Below are positions 25,265 through 34,867 of a stretch of DNA of 64,000 bases, one piece after another (the stretch's first letter is position 1; each line of letters opens with the position of its first letter). A program made the position numbers and the translations under genes. The notes under the pieces were generated by a model. It was given only the letters and a program-made list of their open reading frames with translations, did no database searches and was not told the DNA's origin. The stretch spans positions 1 through 64,000 of the forward strand of contig JAFVGH010000074.1 in the NCBI GenBank assembly GCA_017475045.1, read 5' to 3'. The stretch is from Fibrobacter sp. (lineage in GTDB: Bacteria > Fibrobacterota > Fibrobacteria > Fibrobacterales > Fibrobacteraceae).

Positions 25265-28200
25265 CTATTTAATTATAACTCTCTTGCCGTTGTGGTAGTA
25301 GGTTCCCTTGGTGGTGGGCTTGCCATTCAGCTTGCGGCCCTGCAGGTCGTACCAGCGGTCCATGCGGATTTCGCCAGTGACGGTGTTCAGGGTGCCGCCT
25401 CCGATGGACTTGCCCTCGCTGTTCACGATGACCACCTCCATTGTTTCGGGTAGGTCAAAGGCTGCGCCGGCGGCGGATTTGGGCGAGGAATTGTTCTGGT
25501 TGTAAACTAGGTAGGCGCGCATGGGCACGGTCCAGGCTCCAGAGCCGACCTTTACGAACTCACCAATCTTAATGCCGTCATTATTTTGTCCGGCAAAGCC
25601 GTAAGCGCGACCGATTAGCTGCAAGGAGTCTGCGTACTCGATATAGCTGTAAGTTCCGCGGAACGCCCAGTTCCCGAAGGTGATGCTCTTTGTGCCCGTG
25701 GTGGTGTTCAGGGTAAGCGGACTCTGGTTATTGAAGGAGATTGTAGATTCGGAGGCTTCCAGCAGGTACGGGGTATTGGCCGCCAGGTCGACATTGTTGC
25801 CAATCGGAGTGACGACAGCTTCCTTCCACTTGCCATCGACCTTATTAAAGCCGGAAAGCTGGTAGAAGGTGGCGCCGCCTACTTCGCCAGCTTTGATAGA
25901 GAAGGGCAACATGATGGTAGAGTAGACCGGAGTGTCGTTCGAACGCACATTGAATGTGCGATTGAAGGTAACCGAATTCACCTGAATGTCGTGATCAATA
26001 ATGGCCTCTTCTTTTTCGCGGAAGTCTCCGTCGATGACAGCGGTGGTGCTGGTTCCGTTGGCGGTAATGGTTATGGCTCCATACTGCGATACGTGGATAA
26101 CCTGGAATGTGGTGGAGATTGTCCCTACATAGGTTGTTCCTTCTCCTTGAACGGTTAGTATGTGTTCTCCCAATTCGCTTAATGTTTCACCGACGGGATT
26201 TCCGTCCTTGGTTATGGAGAAGGTGTAGTCGACTCCGTTGGTAAGAGTCTGTCCTCCAATTGTTACCACGGGAACAACGTCGGCAGTAGATGTGCCTTGA
26301 TTGTAGGTGCTGCTGATTCCGCTTATGGTTGCGTTGGTGGGGATATAATAGACTTCGCCGTCAGCTGCGGTAACAATTGTGTCGAGGTCGTTTGTAGAGA
26401 CGGATTTGGAAACTTTTGTGCTTTGAACTGTTCCTAGTGCTTGAGTGTAATAGCAGTTGGTAGTGATTAAATTGCTTCCGCCAGTTCTAGCAAGAGTGGC
26501 GAAGTCGTTCCAATCAGCAGTAGCTAAATTGACCTGTGCTGGTTTGAATAGGCAATTTGTGAGGGTAAGTGTGGCCGGACCCGCGTCATTCCTTGATTCT
26601 ACCCACCCGACCAGGCCTCCGATACCGTGGACAAGCTGCCCCAGGAGTTTTCCGTTGAAATAGGAATTGCTTATGGTTGTTGCTCCGTTTTTGATGATGC
26701 CGACTAGCCCCCCATGGCTTCGGTCTCCATAAGCATCTGTGTCTATGGTGACACTGGAGTGGCAACTATCAATAAGTGAGTTCCCGACAACACGCCCAGC
26801 GATTCCTCCGGCGAATTTATAGTTCGTCTGGGCACCGATGTAAATGCTTCCTGCCGTGTGAAGGTTCTTGATGGTGCCGCTATTCACAAATCGGAAAGGT
26901 GCCGTAAAAGGTTGCTTTATGCGGAGGTCTGAATCTCCATAGGAGACCGTTATGGTATTGCCTGCACCATCGAAAGTTCCTGCAAAGAACCAAGTAGTTG
27001 AATCACTGCCCACCCAGGTGGAAACAGAAATGTTGTTTGTCAGTTTGAAGAATTTTCCTGAGAAAGTTTCCCCCTGGTCCACCATTTGAACCAGATGGTC
27101 CCAGTCGCTTGCGGACATAATCAGGTACGGGTCGTTAGCGTTGCCTGTGCTGGCAACAGTACTCACTTCGGTAATGGGTTTATCAATGTCAAAACCGATG
27201 GTAAGTGTGCTTCCGGAAACTTCGCACCCGTTGCTGCCGGAGCATTGGAATCCGGATATAAAGGTGTCGCCGTCATAAGCGAGGGAGATTGTACCGTTGG
27301 GCTTGTAGTAGGTGACACCGTCATACTTTAAGCCCCAGGAGTAAACCTTGAGTCCGTTGGAGTATGAGACTTCTGGTTCACCGGGAACAAGGGATATGTT
27401 TTCTTGTAGGGAAATGGAGCGTGGCTTTGCGGCCCCTGCGATGTCTAGGCCTGTACTTTCATTTTCCCTGCCGGCACCGCCGCCCACAAGGGAACTGGGA
27501 TAGATGTTTCCGTCGAAGGGATAGGTGTCTTCGATTTTTCCGACAATCCACCCCACATAGCTGCCGCCTTCTACCCTGGTACCGAGGTATAGGTTGTTCT
27601 TGGTGGTGCTGCTAAGGGCGTGGCCAACAATGCCTCCGAAAATACTACAAGATTGACCCTCGTTGCAGATGACTTGAGCTTCGCTGATGTTTCCTTCTAC
27701 GGTTCCGAGATGGTTGCGCCCGGCGATGCCACCGTGGTTTGCGGTAGAAGATTCGTCTGAACCAATGATAACGGAACTTTTTACATGGGTGTTTTTGATT
27801 GTCGCTTTGTAGTTGTAGCCGACTACGCCACCTACGGTCGTTCCCTTAAAGACGCAGTCATCAACAGTCAGGTCCTTTACGGAACCGTCTTCAATAAAGC
27901 CGAAAATGCCGACTCCGTTTGTTCCACCGGATATGTCGTTCCTGTAAGACACCCGGATACCTTTGATGGTGTGTCCTTTTCCATCGAAGAACCCCCTGAA
28001 GGATCTGTTGGTCGCACCATCGGAATAGAAGAGACCCACCGGGGTGTAGTTGTTCCCGGCTTTATCCTTTGTGACGTTGGTGTAGTCTAGGTTGCTTGTG
28101 AGGCGAAAGTGCTTTCCATAATACAAATTCTCGCCCCCGGCGTTGACATCGGCCGCCAGTTGGTCCATGTCGGCGGTAGTTGCTATCAGGTAGGGGTTGT

Positions 28201-28306
28201 CGGACGAGCCGTCTCCGCCAGAGAATGCGCTTTCGGCAAATGCTCCGGTGGCAAGGAAAAGCGCGAATAGGAGGGAAAGGTATACGGGATGCTTGTGCTC
28301 AATCAT
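25265..28306 (-). CDS. Secreted GLUG-motif repeat protein with C-terminal sorting-like tail
   Basis: A secreted protein of about 1013 residues. The second ATG (28306) is chosen because AAAGGA lies eight bases upstream; the first ATG at 28315 overlaps that site. The signal peptide runs to about residue 25 (ALFLATGAFA). Two blocks, about residues 30-290 and 385-640, contain repeated beta-helix units of GLUG type, such as GVGIFGFIEDGSVKDLTVDD and GGIAGRVVGNSLIDSCHSS. The tail WYDLQGRKLNGKPTTKGTYY ending in KRVIIK resembles the short C-terminal signal of type IX-like secreted proteins. It is probably displayed on the cell surface. It heads a two-gene unit with the Cys-rich peptide. Confidence 0.87.
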   Translation of the reverse strand: MIEHKHPVYLSLLFALFLATGAFAESAFSGGDGSSDNPYLIATTADMDQLAADVNAGGENLYYGKHFRLTSNLDYTNVTKDKAGNNYTPVGLFYSDGATNRSFRGFFDGKGHTIKGIRVSYRNDISGGTNGVGIFGFIEDGSVKDLTVDDCVFKGTTVGGVVGYNYKATIKNTHVKSSVIIGSDESSTANHGGIAGRNHLGTVEGNISEAQVICNEGQSCSIFGGIVGHALSSTTKNNLYLGTRVEGGSYVGWIVGKIEDTYPFDGNIYPSSLVGGGAGRENESTGLDIAGAAKPRSISLQENISLVPGEPEVSYSNGLKVYSWGLKYDGVTYYKPNGTISLAYDGDTFISGFQCSGSNGCEVSGSTLTIGFDIDKPITEVSTVASTGNANDPYLIMSASDWDHLVQMVDQGETFSGKFFKLTNNISVSTWVGSDSTTWFFAGTFDGAGNTITVSYGDSDLRIKQPFTAPFRFVNSGTIKNLHTAGSIYIGAQTNYKFAGGIAGRVVGNSLIDSCHSSVTIDTDAYGDRSHGGLVGIIKNGATTISNSYFNGKLLGQLVHGIGGLVGWVESRNDAGPATLTLTNCLFKPAQVNLATADWNDFATLARTGGSNLITTNCYYTQALGTVQSTKVSKSVSTNDLDTIVTAADGEVYYIPTNATISGISSTYNQGTSTADVVPVVTIGGQTLTNGVDYTFSITKDGNPVGETLSELGEHILTVQGEGTTYVGTISTTFQVIHVSQYGAITITANGTSTTAVIDGDFREKEEAIIDHDIQVNSVTFNRTFNVRSNDTPVYSTIMLPFSIKAGEVGGATFYQLSGFNKVDGKWKEAVVTPIGNNVDLAANTPYLLEASESTISFNNQSPLTLNTTTGTKSITFGNWAFRGTYSYIEYADSLQLIGRAYGFAGQNNDGIKIGEFVKVGSGAWTVPMRAYLVYNQNNSSPKSAAGAAFDLPETMEVVIVNSEGKSIGGGTLNTVTGEIRMDRWYDLQGRKLNGKPTTKGTYYHNGKRVIIK

Positions 28307-28382
28307 ATTGACCATCCTTTCGGGGTGCAGAACCCCCGATAACTTAACACAAAAAAGATAGAAAAAGTGGAGAAACGGCTAG

Positions 28383-28403
28383 ATGGCGGGTCAAGCCCGC
28401 CAT
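28383..28403. repeat. GC-rich palindrome (REP-like/terminator) after the phosphorelay operon
   Basis: A perfect 8-bp inverted repeat ATGGCGGG/CCCGCCAT with a TCAAG loop, in the space between the last kinase gene and the GLUG gene. It shares the GCGGG/CCCGC core and following CATGA with the palindromes at 37523-37544 and 47989-48010. Confidence 0.6.
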
Positions 28404-28435
28404 GACGATTTAGGGGGGGGGCGCCTCGCGCCTCG

Positions 28436-30322
28436 TTACAGCAGTTCTTCTAGGGTCTGGTACAGGGCTTCGGCTTCGATGGGCTTGCTCAGGTGGGTGT
28501 TGAGGCCTGCCTGCAGGCTGTTCTGCACGTCTTCGTCGAAGGCGTTTGCGGTGAGGGCGATGATGGGGATGCTTCTCGCATCGAGGCGGTCCATGGCCCT
28601 TATGGTAGCGGTGGCCTGCAAACCGTCCATTTCGGGCATGCGTATATCCATAAGGATGGCGTCGTAGTAGCCGGGATTGTGATCCCTGAACATGTTTACA
28701 GCGATACGGCCGTTTTCGGCCCGTTCCACCTTCATCTTACGCATAGAAAGAACCATGGTCGTGATTTCGGCGTTTACGGAGACGTCTTCGGCGAGCAGGA
28801 TTCTGCGGCCTTCAAGATTTGCCTTAGGTTTCTTTACGGCGTTGTCTTTGGGAGTGTCTAGTTCGCCCTGCTCTGATTCTTCGCGGGCAGATTTCTGAAG
28901 CATAACGGTAATGGTGAACTTTGAACCGAGTCCCTTTTCGCTTTCTACATCGATGTGACCGTCCATAAGCTCCACGATGCTCTTGGTGATGGGGAGCCCT
29001 AGTCCCGTGCTCCCATACTTACTGCTGAAGGATTCGTCTTCTTGGGCAAAGGTTTCGAATATGTGTGGCAAAAAGTCGGAGCCGATTCCGATGCCTGTGT
29101 CTTCTATGACGAAGCGGAGGGCGCTTTTCTTGGTGCCAACGGATTCGTTATCCACGACCATTTTGACGCAGCCTCCTTCGGGGGTAAACTTGACAGAATT
29201 CCCGAGGATGTTTATCAAGATTTGGCGTAGTTTTGTTTCGTCTCCGATGTAATAGCCCGAAGTTCCTTTTTTCACTTCGTAATGATAAAGGATATCCTTG
29301 CCGCTACATTGTCCCTGGATGATGTTGTCTACCTGCTCCAGGATCTTTTTCAGTGAGAATTCTTCGTTCTTGAGGGTCATGCTGCCGGAATCGATACGGC
29401 TGATATCTAGGATGTCGTTGATGATGCCTAGCAGATGTTGTGCCGATGCCCCGATTTTTTCAAGATGAGTCCTTGTAGATTGCGGAATGCTCGTGTCGTT
29501 CAGGGCGATGCTGTTGAGCCCGATGATAGCATTCATGGGGGTGCGGATTTCGTGGCTCATCTTGGAGAGGAATATGGTCTTTGCCTTGTTCGCTTTTTCT
29601 GCAGTTTCCAAGGCTTCTTTCAAGGCTTCGCGGCTGATTTCAAGCTTGTGCCGGTATTCCTCTTTTTCGTCTTCTAGCACGTAGCTGTGCAAGAAACTGA
29701 TGCCAAGCATGTATCCCATGGCGTAGAAGGGCCACAGCGGAAAGAAAACCTGGAATAGGAGGAACACCGCCATGGCAAGGCCGAATAGCCCGATGGTCAA
29801 GTGGCGCTGCCTAGTAACACCCTCTGTCTTGAGAGCCGTGTACAGAGTGTAGGTCGAAGTGCCGATGAACATTAGGATTTGCAGTGCCAACGCCACATAT
29901 CGCAATTCGCCGGCATAATAGGTACCCTTGTCGTCAAACCAGAAGAAAAGAGGATAGAAAAAGTTGAGGATGATAAAGACGAGAACCGCCCAAAAGATAA
30001 TCTGTCCGACGCGCAAAAGCCAACGTTCAAAGAAGTTCTTGCGGTTGAGGTAAGATACCACGTAGCGGGTCCACAGGACAACCGTTGCGACCATGGCCAA
30101 AAAATATACGGTGGTGTCTGCGAACAGGAGCTTAGTCAGGTGGTTTTCATCTAAGATGCCCCAGAGCATGTCGGTCACGTAATACACAAGTACGCCAAAA
30201 AGGAATCGCCGGTAATACTTTTTGGTAGGGGCGTTTTCCGCTCCGTCCTGCGGGCGCAACACGTCGCGGTTACCGATAAGCAACAGGATTGTTGCCAGAA
30301 TGCCTATGATGGAGTATGTCAT
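28436..30322 (-). CDS. Hybrid sensor histidine kinase with seven-helix-like membrane sensor
   Basis: A 628-residue hybrid kinase. Residues 1-215 hold about six to seven membrane helices, a sensor module without large periplasmic loop. A coiled linker leads to the HisKA domain with phosphoacceptor H257 (SKMSHEIRTPMNAIIG). The HATPase domain shows ILINILGNSVKF, EDTGIGIGSDFL and GSTGLGLPITKS. A single C-terminal receiver has its phosphoacceptor D559 in ILMDIRMPEMDG and conserved KP near the end. It is the last gene of a five-gene operon, two bases after the PAS kinase. It carries only one receiver where its two sister kinases carry two. The signal is unknown. Confidence 0.93.
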   Translation of the reverse strand: MTYSIIGILATILLLIGNRDVLRPQDGAENAPTKKYYRRFLFGVLVYYVTDMLWGILDENHLTKLLFADTTVYFLAMVATVVLWTRYVVSYLNRKNFFERWLLRVGQIIFWAVLVFIILNFFYPLFFWFDDKGTYYAGELRYVALALQILMFIGTSTYTLYTALKTEGVTRQRHLTIGLFGLAMAVFLLFQVFFPLWPFYAMGYMLGISFLHSYVLEDEKEEYRHKLEISREALKEALETAEKANKAKTIFLSKMSHEIRTPMNAIIGLNSIALNDTSIPQSTRTHLEKIGASAQHLLGIINDILDISRIDSGSMTLKNEEFSLKKILEQVDNIIQGQCSGKDILYHYEVKKGTSGYYIGDETKLRQILINILGNSVKFTPEGGCVKMVVDNESVGTKKSALRFVIEDTGIGIGSDFLPHIFETFAQEDESFSSKYGSTGLGLPITKSIVELMDGHIDVESEKGLGSKFTITVMLQKSAREESEQGELDTPKDNAVKKPKANLEGRRILLAEDVSVNAEITTMVLSMRKMKVERAENGRIAVNMFRDHNPGYYDAILMDIRMPEMDGLQATATIRAMDRLDARSIPIIALTANAFDEDVQNSLQAGLNTHLSKPIEAEALYQTLEELL

Positions 30323-30324
30323 AC

Positions 30325-32793
30325 CTATTTCCTCCTATTCTCCGCTTCCCAAATTAGCTCTTCGAGAGTCTGGTACAGGTGTTCCGGTTCCACAGGCTTA
30401 GAAAGGTGGGCGTTCATGCCTACCTGCAGGGAGCGCTGCACGTCTTCGTCGAAGGCGTTTGCGGTGAGGGCGATGATGGGGATGCTTTTCGCGTCTTCCC
30501 GGTCCAGGGCCCGTATGGCCCTGGTCGCTTCCAGACCGTCCATTTCGGGCATGCGGATGTCCATCAAGATGGCGTCGTAGAAATTTTCGTCGCTCTTGGC
30601 GAACATGTCCAGTGCAATCTGGCCGTTTACGGCGTGATCGACAATGGCGTCTTTTACCGTCAACAGCTCCTTCATGATTTCGGCATTGATGAGGATGTCT
30701 TCGGCCAGCAGGATATGCCGCCCGGCGAGGCTTGCACGGCACTTTTTCTTGAAAAGGTTCATGTTGTTTCGACGGGCGATACGTTCGAACTCATCGATGA
30801 CGTTGCTTGCAAAGAGCGGTTTCGTAAGGAAACTGTCCACCCCGATATGCAGCGCCTCGTCCATGATTTCGTCCCAGTTGTAGGCGGTAAGGATAATCAC
30901 CGTAGTCTCGTTGTCGTAACGTTCACGGATCTTTTTCGCCACTTCCAGGCCGTCCATGTTGGGCATTTTCCAGTCCAGAAGCACCAGGTTGTAGGGCTCG
31001 TGCTTGGCGTGCTTTACCTCCAGCATCTGCAGGGCTTCTTCGCCGCTGGTGCTGGTGTCCGCCTTGATGCCCGCCTCGTCCAGTACGAACCGCGCGTGTT
31101 CGCAGGCGATTGCGTCGTCATCGACGACCAGCACGCTGATGTCGCGCAGGTTCACGTGGTCTATCGACACTACCTCGTGGTCGCAGTTCTTGAGGGTCAC
31201 CACCACCGTGAATACGGAACCTTCGCCTTTCTTTGACTTTACCGAGATAGAACCGTTCATCATTTCCACGATGTTCTTGGTAATCGCCATGCCAAGCCCT
31301 GTGGAACCGAACTTGTTCTTGCGGCTAGAATCTTCTTGGGTAAAGGAATCGAACACCTTCGGGATAAACGATTCGTCCATGCCGATACCCGTGTCCTTCA
31401 CCTCGAATTTCAGGGTACTCTGGTCTTCGAACTGGGCCACCTTGGAAATGGTAAGGGCGATGCTCCCGGGGGCTTCGGTAAACTTGATGGCGTTGCTCAA
31501 GATGTTGATGAACACCTGCTTGAGCTTCATATCGTCGCCGATAAAGTAGTCGTCAACGTGGCCCTCGATATGGCATTCGAATTTGAGGCCCTTGTCCGAG
31601 CACTGGGACATGACCATGGTGTTGATCTGTTCCAGCATTCCGGCAAAGGAGAACTCCTCCTTGCGCATCACCAGCCTGCCGGATTCGATTCGGCTCATGT
31701 CTAGAATGTCGTTGATGAGCCCCAGCAGGTGCCGTGCACTCCCGCCAATCTTTTCCAGGTATTCCCGGGTCCGCTCCGAAATGGCCGGGTCTCTCAGGGC
31801 TAGGCTGTTGAGGCCGATGATGGCGTTCATGGGCGTGCGGATTTCGTGGCTCATGTTCGAAAGGAAGGCCGTCTTTGCCTTGCTGGCCTCTTCCGCCGCA
31901 TCCAGCGCTTCGCCCAGGGCCTGGTTCTTGGCCATGGAATCCCGCATTTCGGCATCGATGATGGTAAGCCCCATTCCTACCGCATGTACCATGTGATCCT
32001 TGCGGTCTTCGGGGTGATGCACCCCTGCCATGCGGATCATCTCGTAGTATTCCTTGCCGTCCCGGCGGGCCAGGTAGCGGTAGGCAATCAGTTGTTCGTT
32101 CTGGAGCGCCTCGCGGATGTTCGCGGGCTCGATGAAGTTCAAGAAACCTTCGCGGTATTTTTCCGTAACGCAGTTGTTGCCGTAGTCCCGGAACCGTTCC
32201 AGGTAGGGGAAATGCACTCCTTCGGCATGCTGGTGGTGGTCTTCGGGGTCGCCGCGGTAACAGACGGCGTCATCCTTGTCGAGGTCCACGTGATAGACGC
32301 TTCGGTAGTCCGAGGCCATGGCGGTAATCATGCTGTCCAGCTGCGCCCGCTGTTTTTGGCCTTCCAACAGCTTCTGTTCAATCTGTTCGTGCTTTTCGGT
32401 AATGTCCGAAATAAAAACGTAGTAGAGCCCGCCGTAGTTTTCGCTGTCGGCGTAGTGTCCGTAATCGTCTACCCAACGGAGCTTTCCGTCTTTGCGCTTG
32501 ATGCGGTACTCGACATAGTCCAGTTTTTCACTGGACTTGAGGATTTGCTTGTCGATAGAGGACTGGATTTTTTCGTAATCCTCGGTGTAAACCATGCCCT
32601 TGAAGGTGAAACCGGTCAGTGACTTGAATTCGTCCAGGTCACGGCACCCGAAAATATCGAACACCGTGTGGTTTGCGTAGAGCAGTTCTCCATCACCCTG
32701 AGCCTTGTAGATGAAGAATCCACCGGGCATGTAGCGCCCGATGTCTTCCACGATGGACATGTTCTTGTCGTTCAGCTTGAAATGGTTGAACAT
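30325..32793 (-). CDS. Cytoplasmic PAS hybrid histidine kinase with two receivers
   Basis: An 822-residue soluble kinase with no membrane helix. Residues about 15-135 form a PAS/PAC sensor (GGFFIYKAQGDGELLYANHT, then KRKDGKLRWVDDYG). Residues about 155-285 are a second PAS-like region (SVYHVDLDKDDAVCYRG). HisKA follows with H316 in SNMSHEIRTPMNAIIG, then HATPase with ILSNAIKF and GSTGLGMAITKN. The first receiver (LVVDDDAIACEH, phosphoacceptor in VLLDWKMPNMDG) and the second receiver (LLAEDILINAEI, D745 in ILMDIRMPEMDG) come last. It may sense a cytoplasmic ligand or redox cue. The tandem receivers suggest a multistep relay feeding the Hpt protein encoded just upstream. Confidence 0.94.
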   Translation of the reverse strand: MFNHFKLNDKNMSIVEDIGRYMPGGFFIYKAQGDGELLYANHTVFDIFGCRDLDEFKSLTGFTFKGMVYTEDYEKIQSSIDKQILKSSEKLDYVEYRIKRKDGKLRWVDDYGHYADSENYGGLYYVFISDITEKHEQIEQKLLEGQKQRAQLDSMITAMASDYRSVYHVDLDKDDAVCYRGDPEDHHQHAEGVHFPYLERFRDYGNNCVTEKYREGFLNFIEPANIREALQNEQLIAYRYLARRDGKEYYEMIRMAGVHHPEDRKDHMVHAVGMGLTIIDAEMRDSMAKNQALGEALDAAEEASKAKTAFLSNMSHEIRTPMNAIIGLNSLALRDPAISERTREYLEKIGGSARHLLGLINDILDMSRIESGRLVMRKEEFSFAGMLEQINTMVMSQCSDKGLKFECHIEGHVDDYFIGDDMKLKQVFINILSNAIKFTEAPGSIALTISKVAQFEDQSTLKFEVKDTGIGMDESFIPKVFDSFTQEDSSRKNKFGSTGLGMAITKNIVEMMNGSISVKSKKGEGSVFTVVVTLKNCDHEVVSIDHVNLRDISVLVVDDDAIACEHARFVLDEAGIKADTSTSGEEALQMLEVKHAKHEPYNLVLLDWKMPNMDGLEVAKKIRERYDNETTVIILTAYNWDEIMDEALHIGVDSFLTKPLFASNVIDEFERIARRNNMNLFKKKCRASLAGRHILLAEDILINAEIMKELLTVKDAIVDHAVNGQIALDMFAKSDENFYDAILMDIRMPEMDGLEATRAIRALDREDAKSIPIIALTANAFDEDVQRSLQVGMNAHLSKPVEPEHLYQTLEELIWEAENRRK

Positions 32794-32816
32794 GGCGACA
32801 CCTTTAGGCTAAGTTA

Positions 32817-33158
32817 TTATGCGCACAGCTCCGACAATTTATCACGGAGAGTTAGCAGGTCCGAAACCAGCCCCCCGTAGTCCGCTTCGGCTCGGTTCCG
32901 TAAGAGTTCCGTCAAGGAGGCTGCCTTTTTGTACAGTGGCGTGAGGGCGAGGTTCCCGAGGGCACCTTTCAGGGCGTGGGCCGCTTCGAATGCTTCGTCC
33001 AAGTTGTTGTTTTCGATAGACGACTTAAGTCGATCAAAGTTCTTTTCGGCAGGGATTGTGGCTACCAGCCGCAAGTACAGCGCCTCGTTTCCCATACAGC
33101 GGCCAAGCCCTTCTTCGGTATTTGCCCCAAAGGCTTTCAGGGATCCTATGGAAATCAT
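32817..33158 (-). CDS. Free-standing Hpt phosphotransfer protein
   Basis: A 113-residue helical protein whose AAHALKGALGNLAL motif gives the phosphoacceptor H61, as in HPt four-helix bundles. It has no other domain or membrane segment. Such proteins carry phosphoryl groups from the receiver of a hybrid kinase to the receiver of a response regulator. Its ATG overlaps the stop of the REC-GGDEF-EAL gene (ATGA), and the PAS kinase follows 23 bases later. It is the only Hpt domain in the operon, so it is the obvious shared hub for the three hybrid kinases. Partnerships are inferred from gene order. Confidence 0.92.
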   Translation of the reverse strand: MISIGSLKAFGANTEEGLGRCMGNEALYLRLVATIPAEKNFDRLKSSIENNNLDEAFEAAHALKGALGNLALTPLYKKAASLTELLRNRAEADYGGLVSDLLTLRDKLSELCA

Positions 33159-34855
33159 GCGTCCTTCCTGCGTTCAAGTTCCTTCTCGATGAACTGCGCG
33201 AATTCTTGTGGAGCCACGGGCTTCGAGAAGTAGTACCCCTGGATAATCTGGCAGCCAATCTTTTTCAGTGTGTTTAGCTGGGATTCCGTTTCTACGCCTT
33301 CGGCCACGGTGGGCACGTTCAGGAACCTGGCGATGTCGGTGACCAGTTCTACAAGCTTCATGTTCCGTTCGTCCTTTTCCATATTGCGGATAAACGACAT
33401 GTCGATTTTCAATATATCGATGGGGAGGCTCGTTATCATGTTGAGCGAGGAATACCCGGAACCGAAATCGTCCATTTCGATGCGGAAGCCCTTCCTGCGC
33501 AGGCTCTCCACCATTTCGATTAGCCTCTTGGCGTTTTCGGAATAGGCACTTTCGGTGATTTCCAGCAGGTATTCCTCGGAAGAGAGCCCGTTTTCCTTGA
33601 GAATTCCGTCCAGCTTGGCTTCGAGAGCCGGGTCCAGGATGTCGATGCGGGATACGTTTACCGAAACGGGCACGGTGATTCCATACTGTTCTTTCCATTT
33701 GCGAATCTGGATGGCGGCCTCGTTCCAGACAAAATTGTCTACCTTCTGGATGAGCCCATTGGATTCGAAAAGCGGGATAAAGTCTCCAGGGTTGATAAAC
33801 CCGAGCTTCGGGTGAATCCAGCGGATGAGCGCCTCGGCACTGGAAAGCCTTGGGGAGTCCCCTTCGATATTGTACTTGGGCTGGTAATACACCACCAGGT
33901 TCTTGTTGGCTATGGCTTCGGGCAGGTCGCGGATGAGGGTTTCCTCGAAAACCTGCCTTGCGTGGATTTCGCTGTCGTAGCGAGCAATGGAACGGGTGTA
34001 ATCCCCGCGAATCTGGTCGCAGGCAATCTTTGCCCGGTCGAACCATGCTTCCACCTCTACGTCCTTGGCCACATTTTCCCAGAGCCCGCAGCGTATGCGT
34101 ATGTTGTTCATCTTGAAGTCGGCGAGCACGCTCTGGATAGCGTCGTAAACGTTCCTGTAGCCCTCCTGGTGGGCGGCGTAAATGTAGAACGTGTCTGCGT
34201 TTGACCGGCAGGCAATGGCTCTCATGGACGGAAGTTCCTTTTCCAGGGCTTCAGCAATCTTGGAAAGCAACAGGTCTCCAAAGGGCCTTCCGCAGAATTC
34301 GTTGACCAGGTGGAACCGCTCGATGTCGATGACCAGGGCGTCCCGGCAGGTGTCGCTGTCCCAGTGCTCAATCTGGCGGATGTATTCGAAGAAGTAGTCC
34401 TGGGTGTAGAGTCCTGTCACGGCATCCCTTTCGGTCTGCTTGATGAGGTTCTTATCCTCGAAGAGTTCGATGATTCGTTCACAGCGGGCAAGTACCACCT
34501 CGGGCAGGTCGAAGGGCTTCTTGATAAAGTCGGCGGCTCCCAGTTTCAGGCTCCGTACCTCGGATTCCTTTTCCGAGGTCATCACGATGACGGGAATGCG
34601 CTTGAGCGTTTCATCTTCGGAACGCCTTTGCAGGAAAGCGAAACCGTCCATGACGGGCATGAGCAAGTCCAGAAGCACCAGCGAAAAGTCCGAATCGGCC
34701 CCTGCAAGGATTTTCAGGGCATGCTCCGCATTGTCGGCGTAACTTACCGAGTACTCCGTAGAGAGGATGTTTCCGAGGATTTCTCGGTTGACTATCTCGT
34801 CGTCTACAATGAGTACGTTTCTCTTGATGGTCCTGTTCTGTCGAAATTTCTTCAT
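33155..34855 (-). CDS. Response regulator with GGDEF-like and EAL domains (cyclic-di-GMP phosphodiesterase)
   Basis: A 566-residue protein in three domains. Residues about 12-130 are a receiver (VLIVDDEIVNREI, phosphoacceptor D63 in VLLDLLMPVMDG, KKP near 110). Residues about 140-290 form a GGDEF fold, but the signature is SNADTF instead of GGDEF, so cyclase activity is very unlikely. Residues about 310-555 form an EAL domain with intact catalytic residues: AEALIRW, NVSRID, ITES, DDFGSGYSS, KIDMSF and VAEGVET. It should hydrolyse cyclic-di-GMP to pGpG, with activity set by receiver phosphorylation. It is the only output protein in the operon, 12 bases after the first kinase. Confidence 0.95.
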   Translation of the reverse strand: MKKFRQNRTIKRNVLIVDDEIVNREILGNILSTEYSVSYADNAEHALKILAGADSDFSLVLLDLLMPVMDGFAFLQRRSEDETLKRIPVIVMTSEKESEVRSLKLGAADFIKKPFDLPEVVLARCERIIELFEDKNLIKQTERDAVTGLYTQDYFFEYIRQIEHWDSDTCRDALVIDIERFHLVNEFCGRPFGDLLLSKIAEALEKELPSMRAIACRSNADTFYIYAAHQEGYRNVYDAIQSVLADFKMNNIRIRCGLWENVAKDVEVEAWFDRAKIACDQIRGDYTRSIARYDSEIHARQVFEETLIRDLPEAIANKNLVVYYQPKYNIEGDSPRLSSAEALIRWIHPKLGFINPGDFIPLFESNGLIQKVDNFVWNEAAIQIRKWKEQYGITVPVSVNVSRIDILDPALEAKLDGILKENGLSSEEYLLEITESAYSENAKRLIEMVESLRRKGFRIEMDDFGSGYSSLNMITSLPIDILKIDMSFIRNMEKDERNMKLVELVTDIARFLNVPTVAEGVETESQLNTLKKIGCQIIQGYYFSKPVAPQEFAQFIEKELERRKDA

Positions 34856-34867
34856 CGGGTTTCTCCG

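Noticed and set aside
24990..25298. A plus-strand open frame of 102 codons after the ankyrin gene
   Set aside because: It runs through a strong terminator and is the antisense of the Cys-rich peptide gene; no ribosome site and no similarity.
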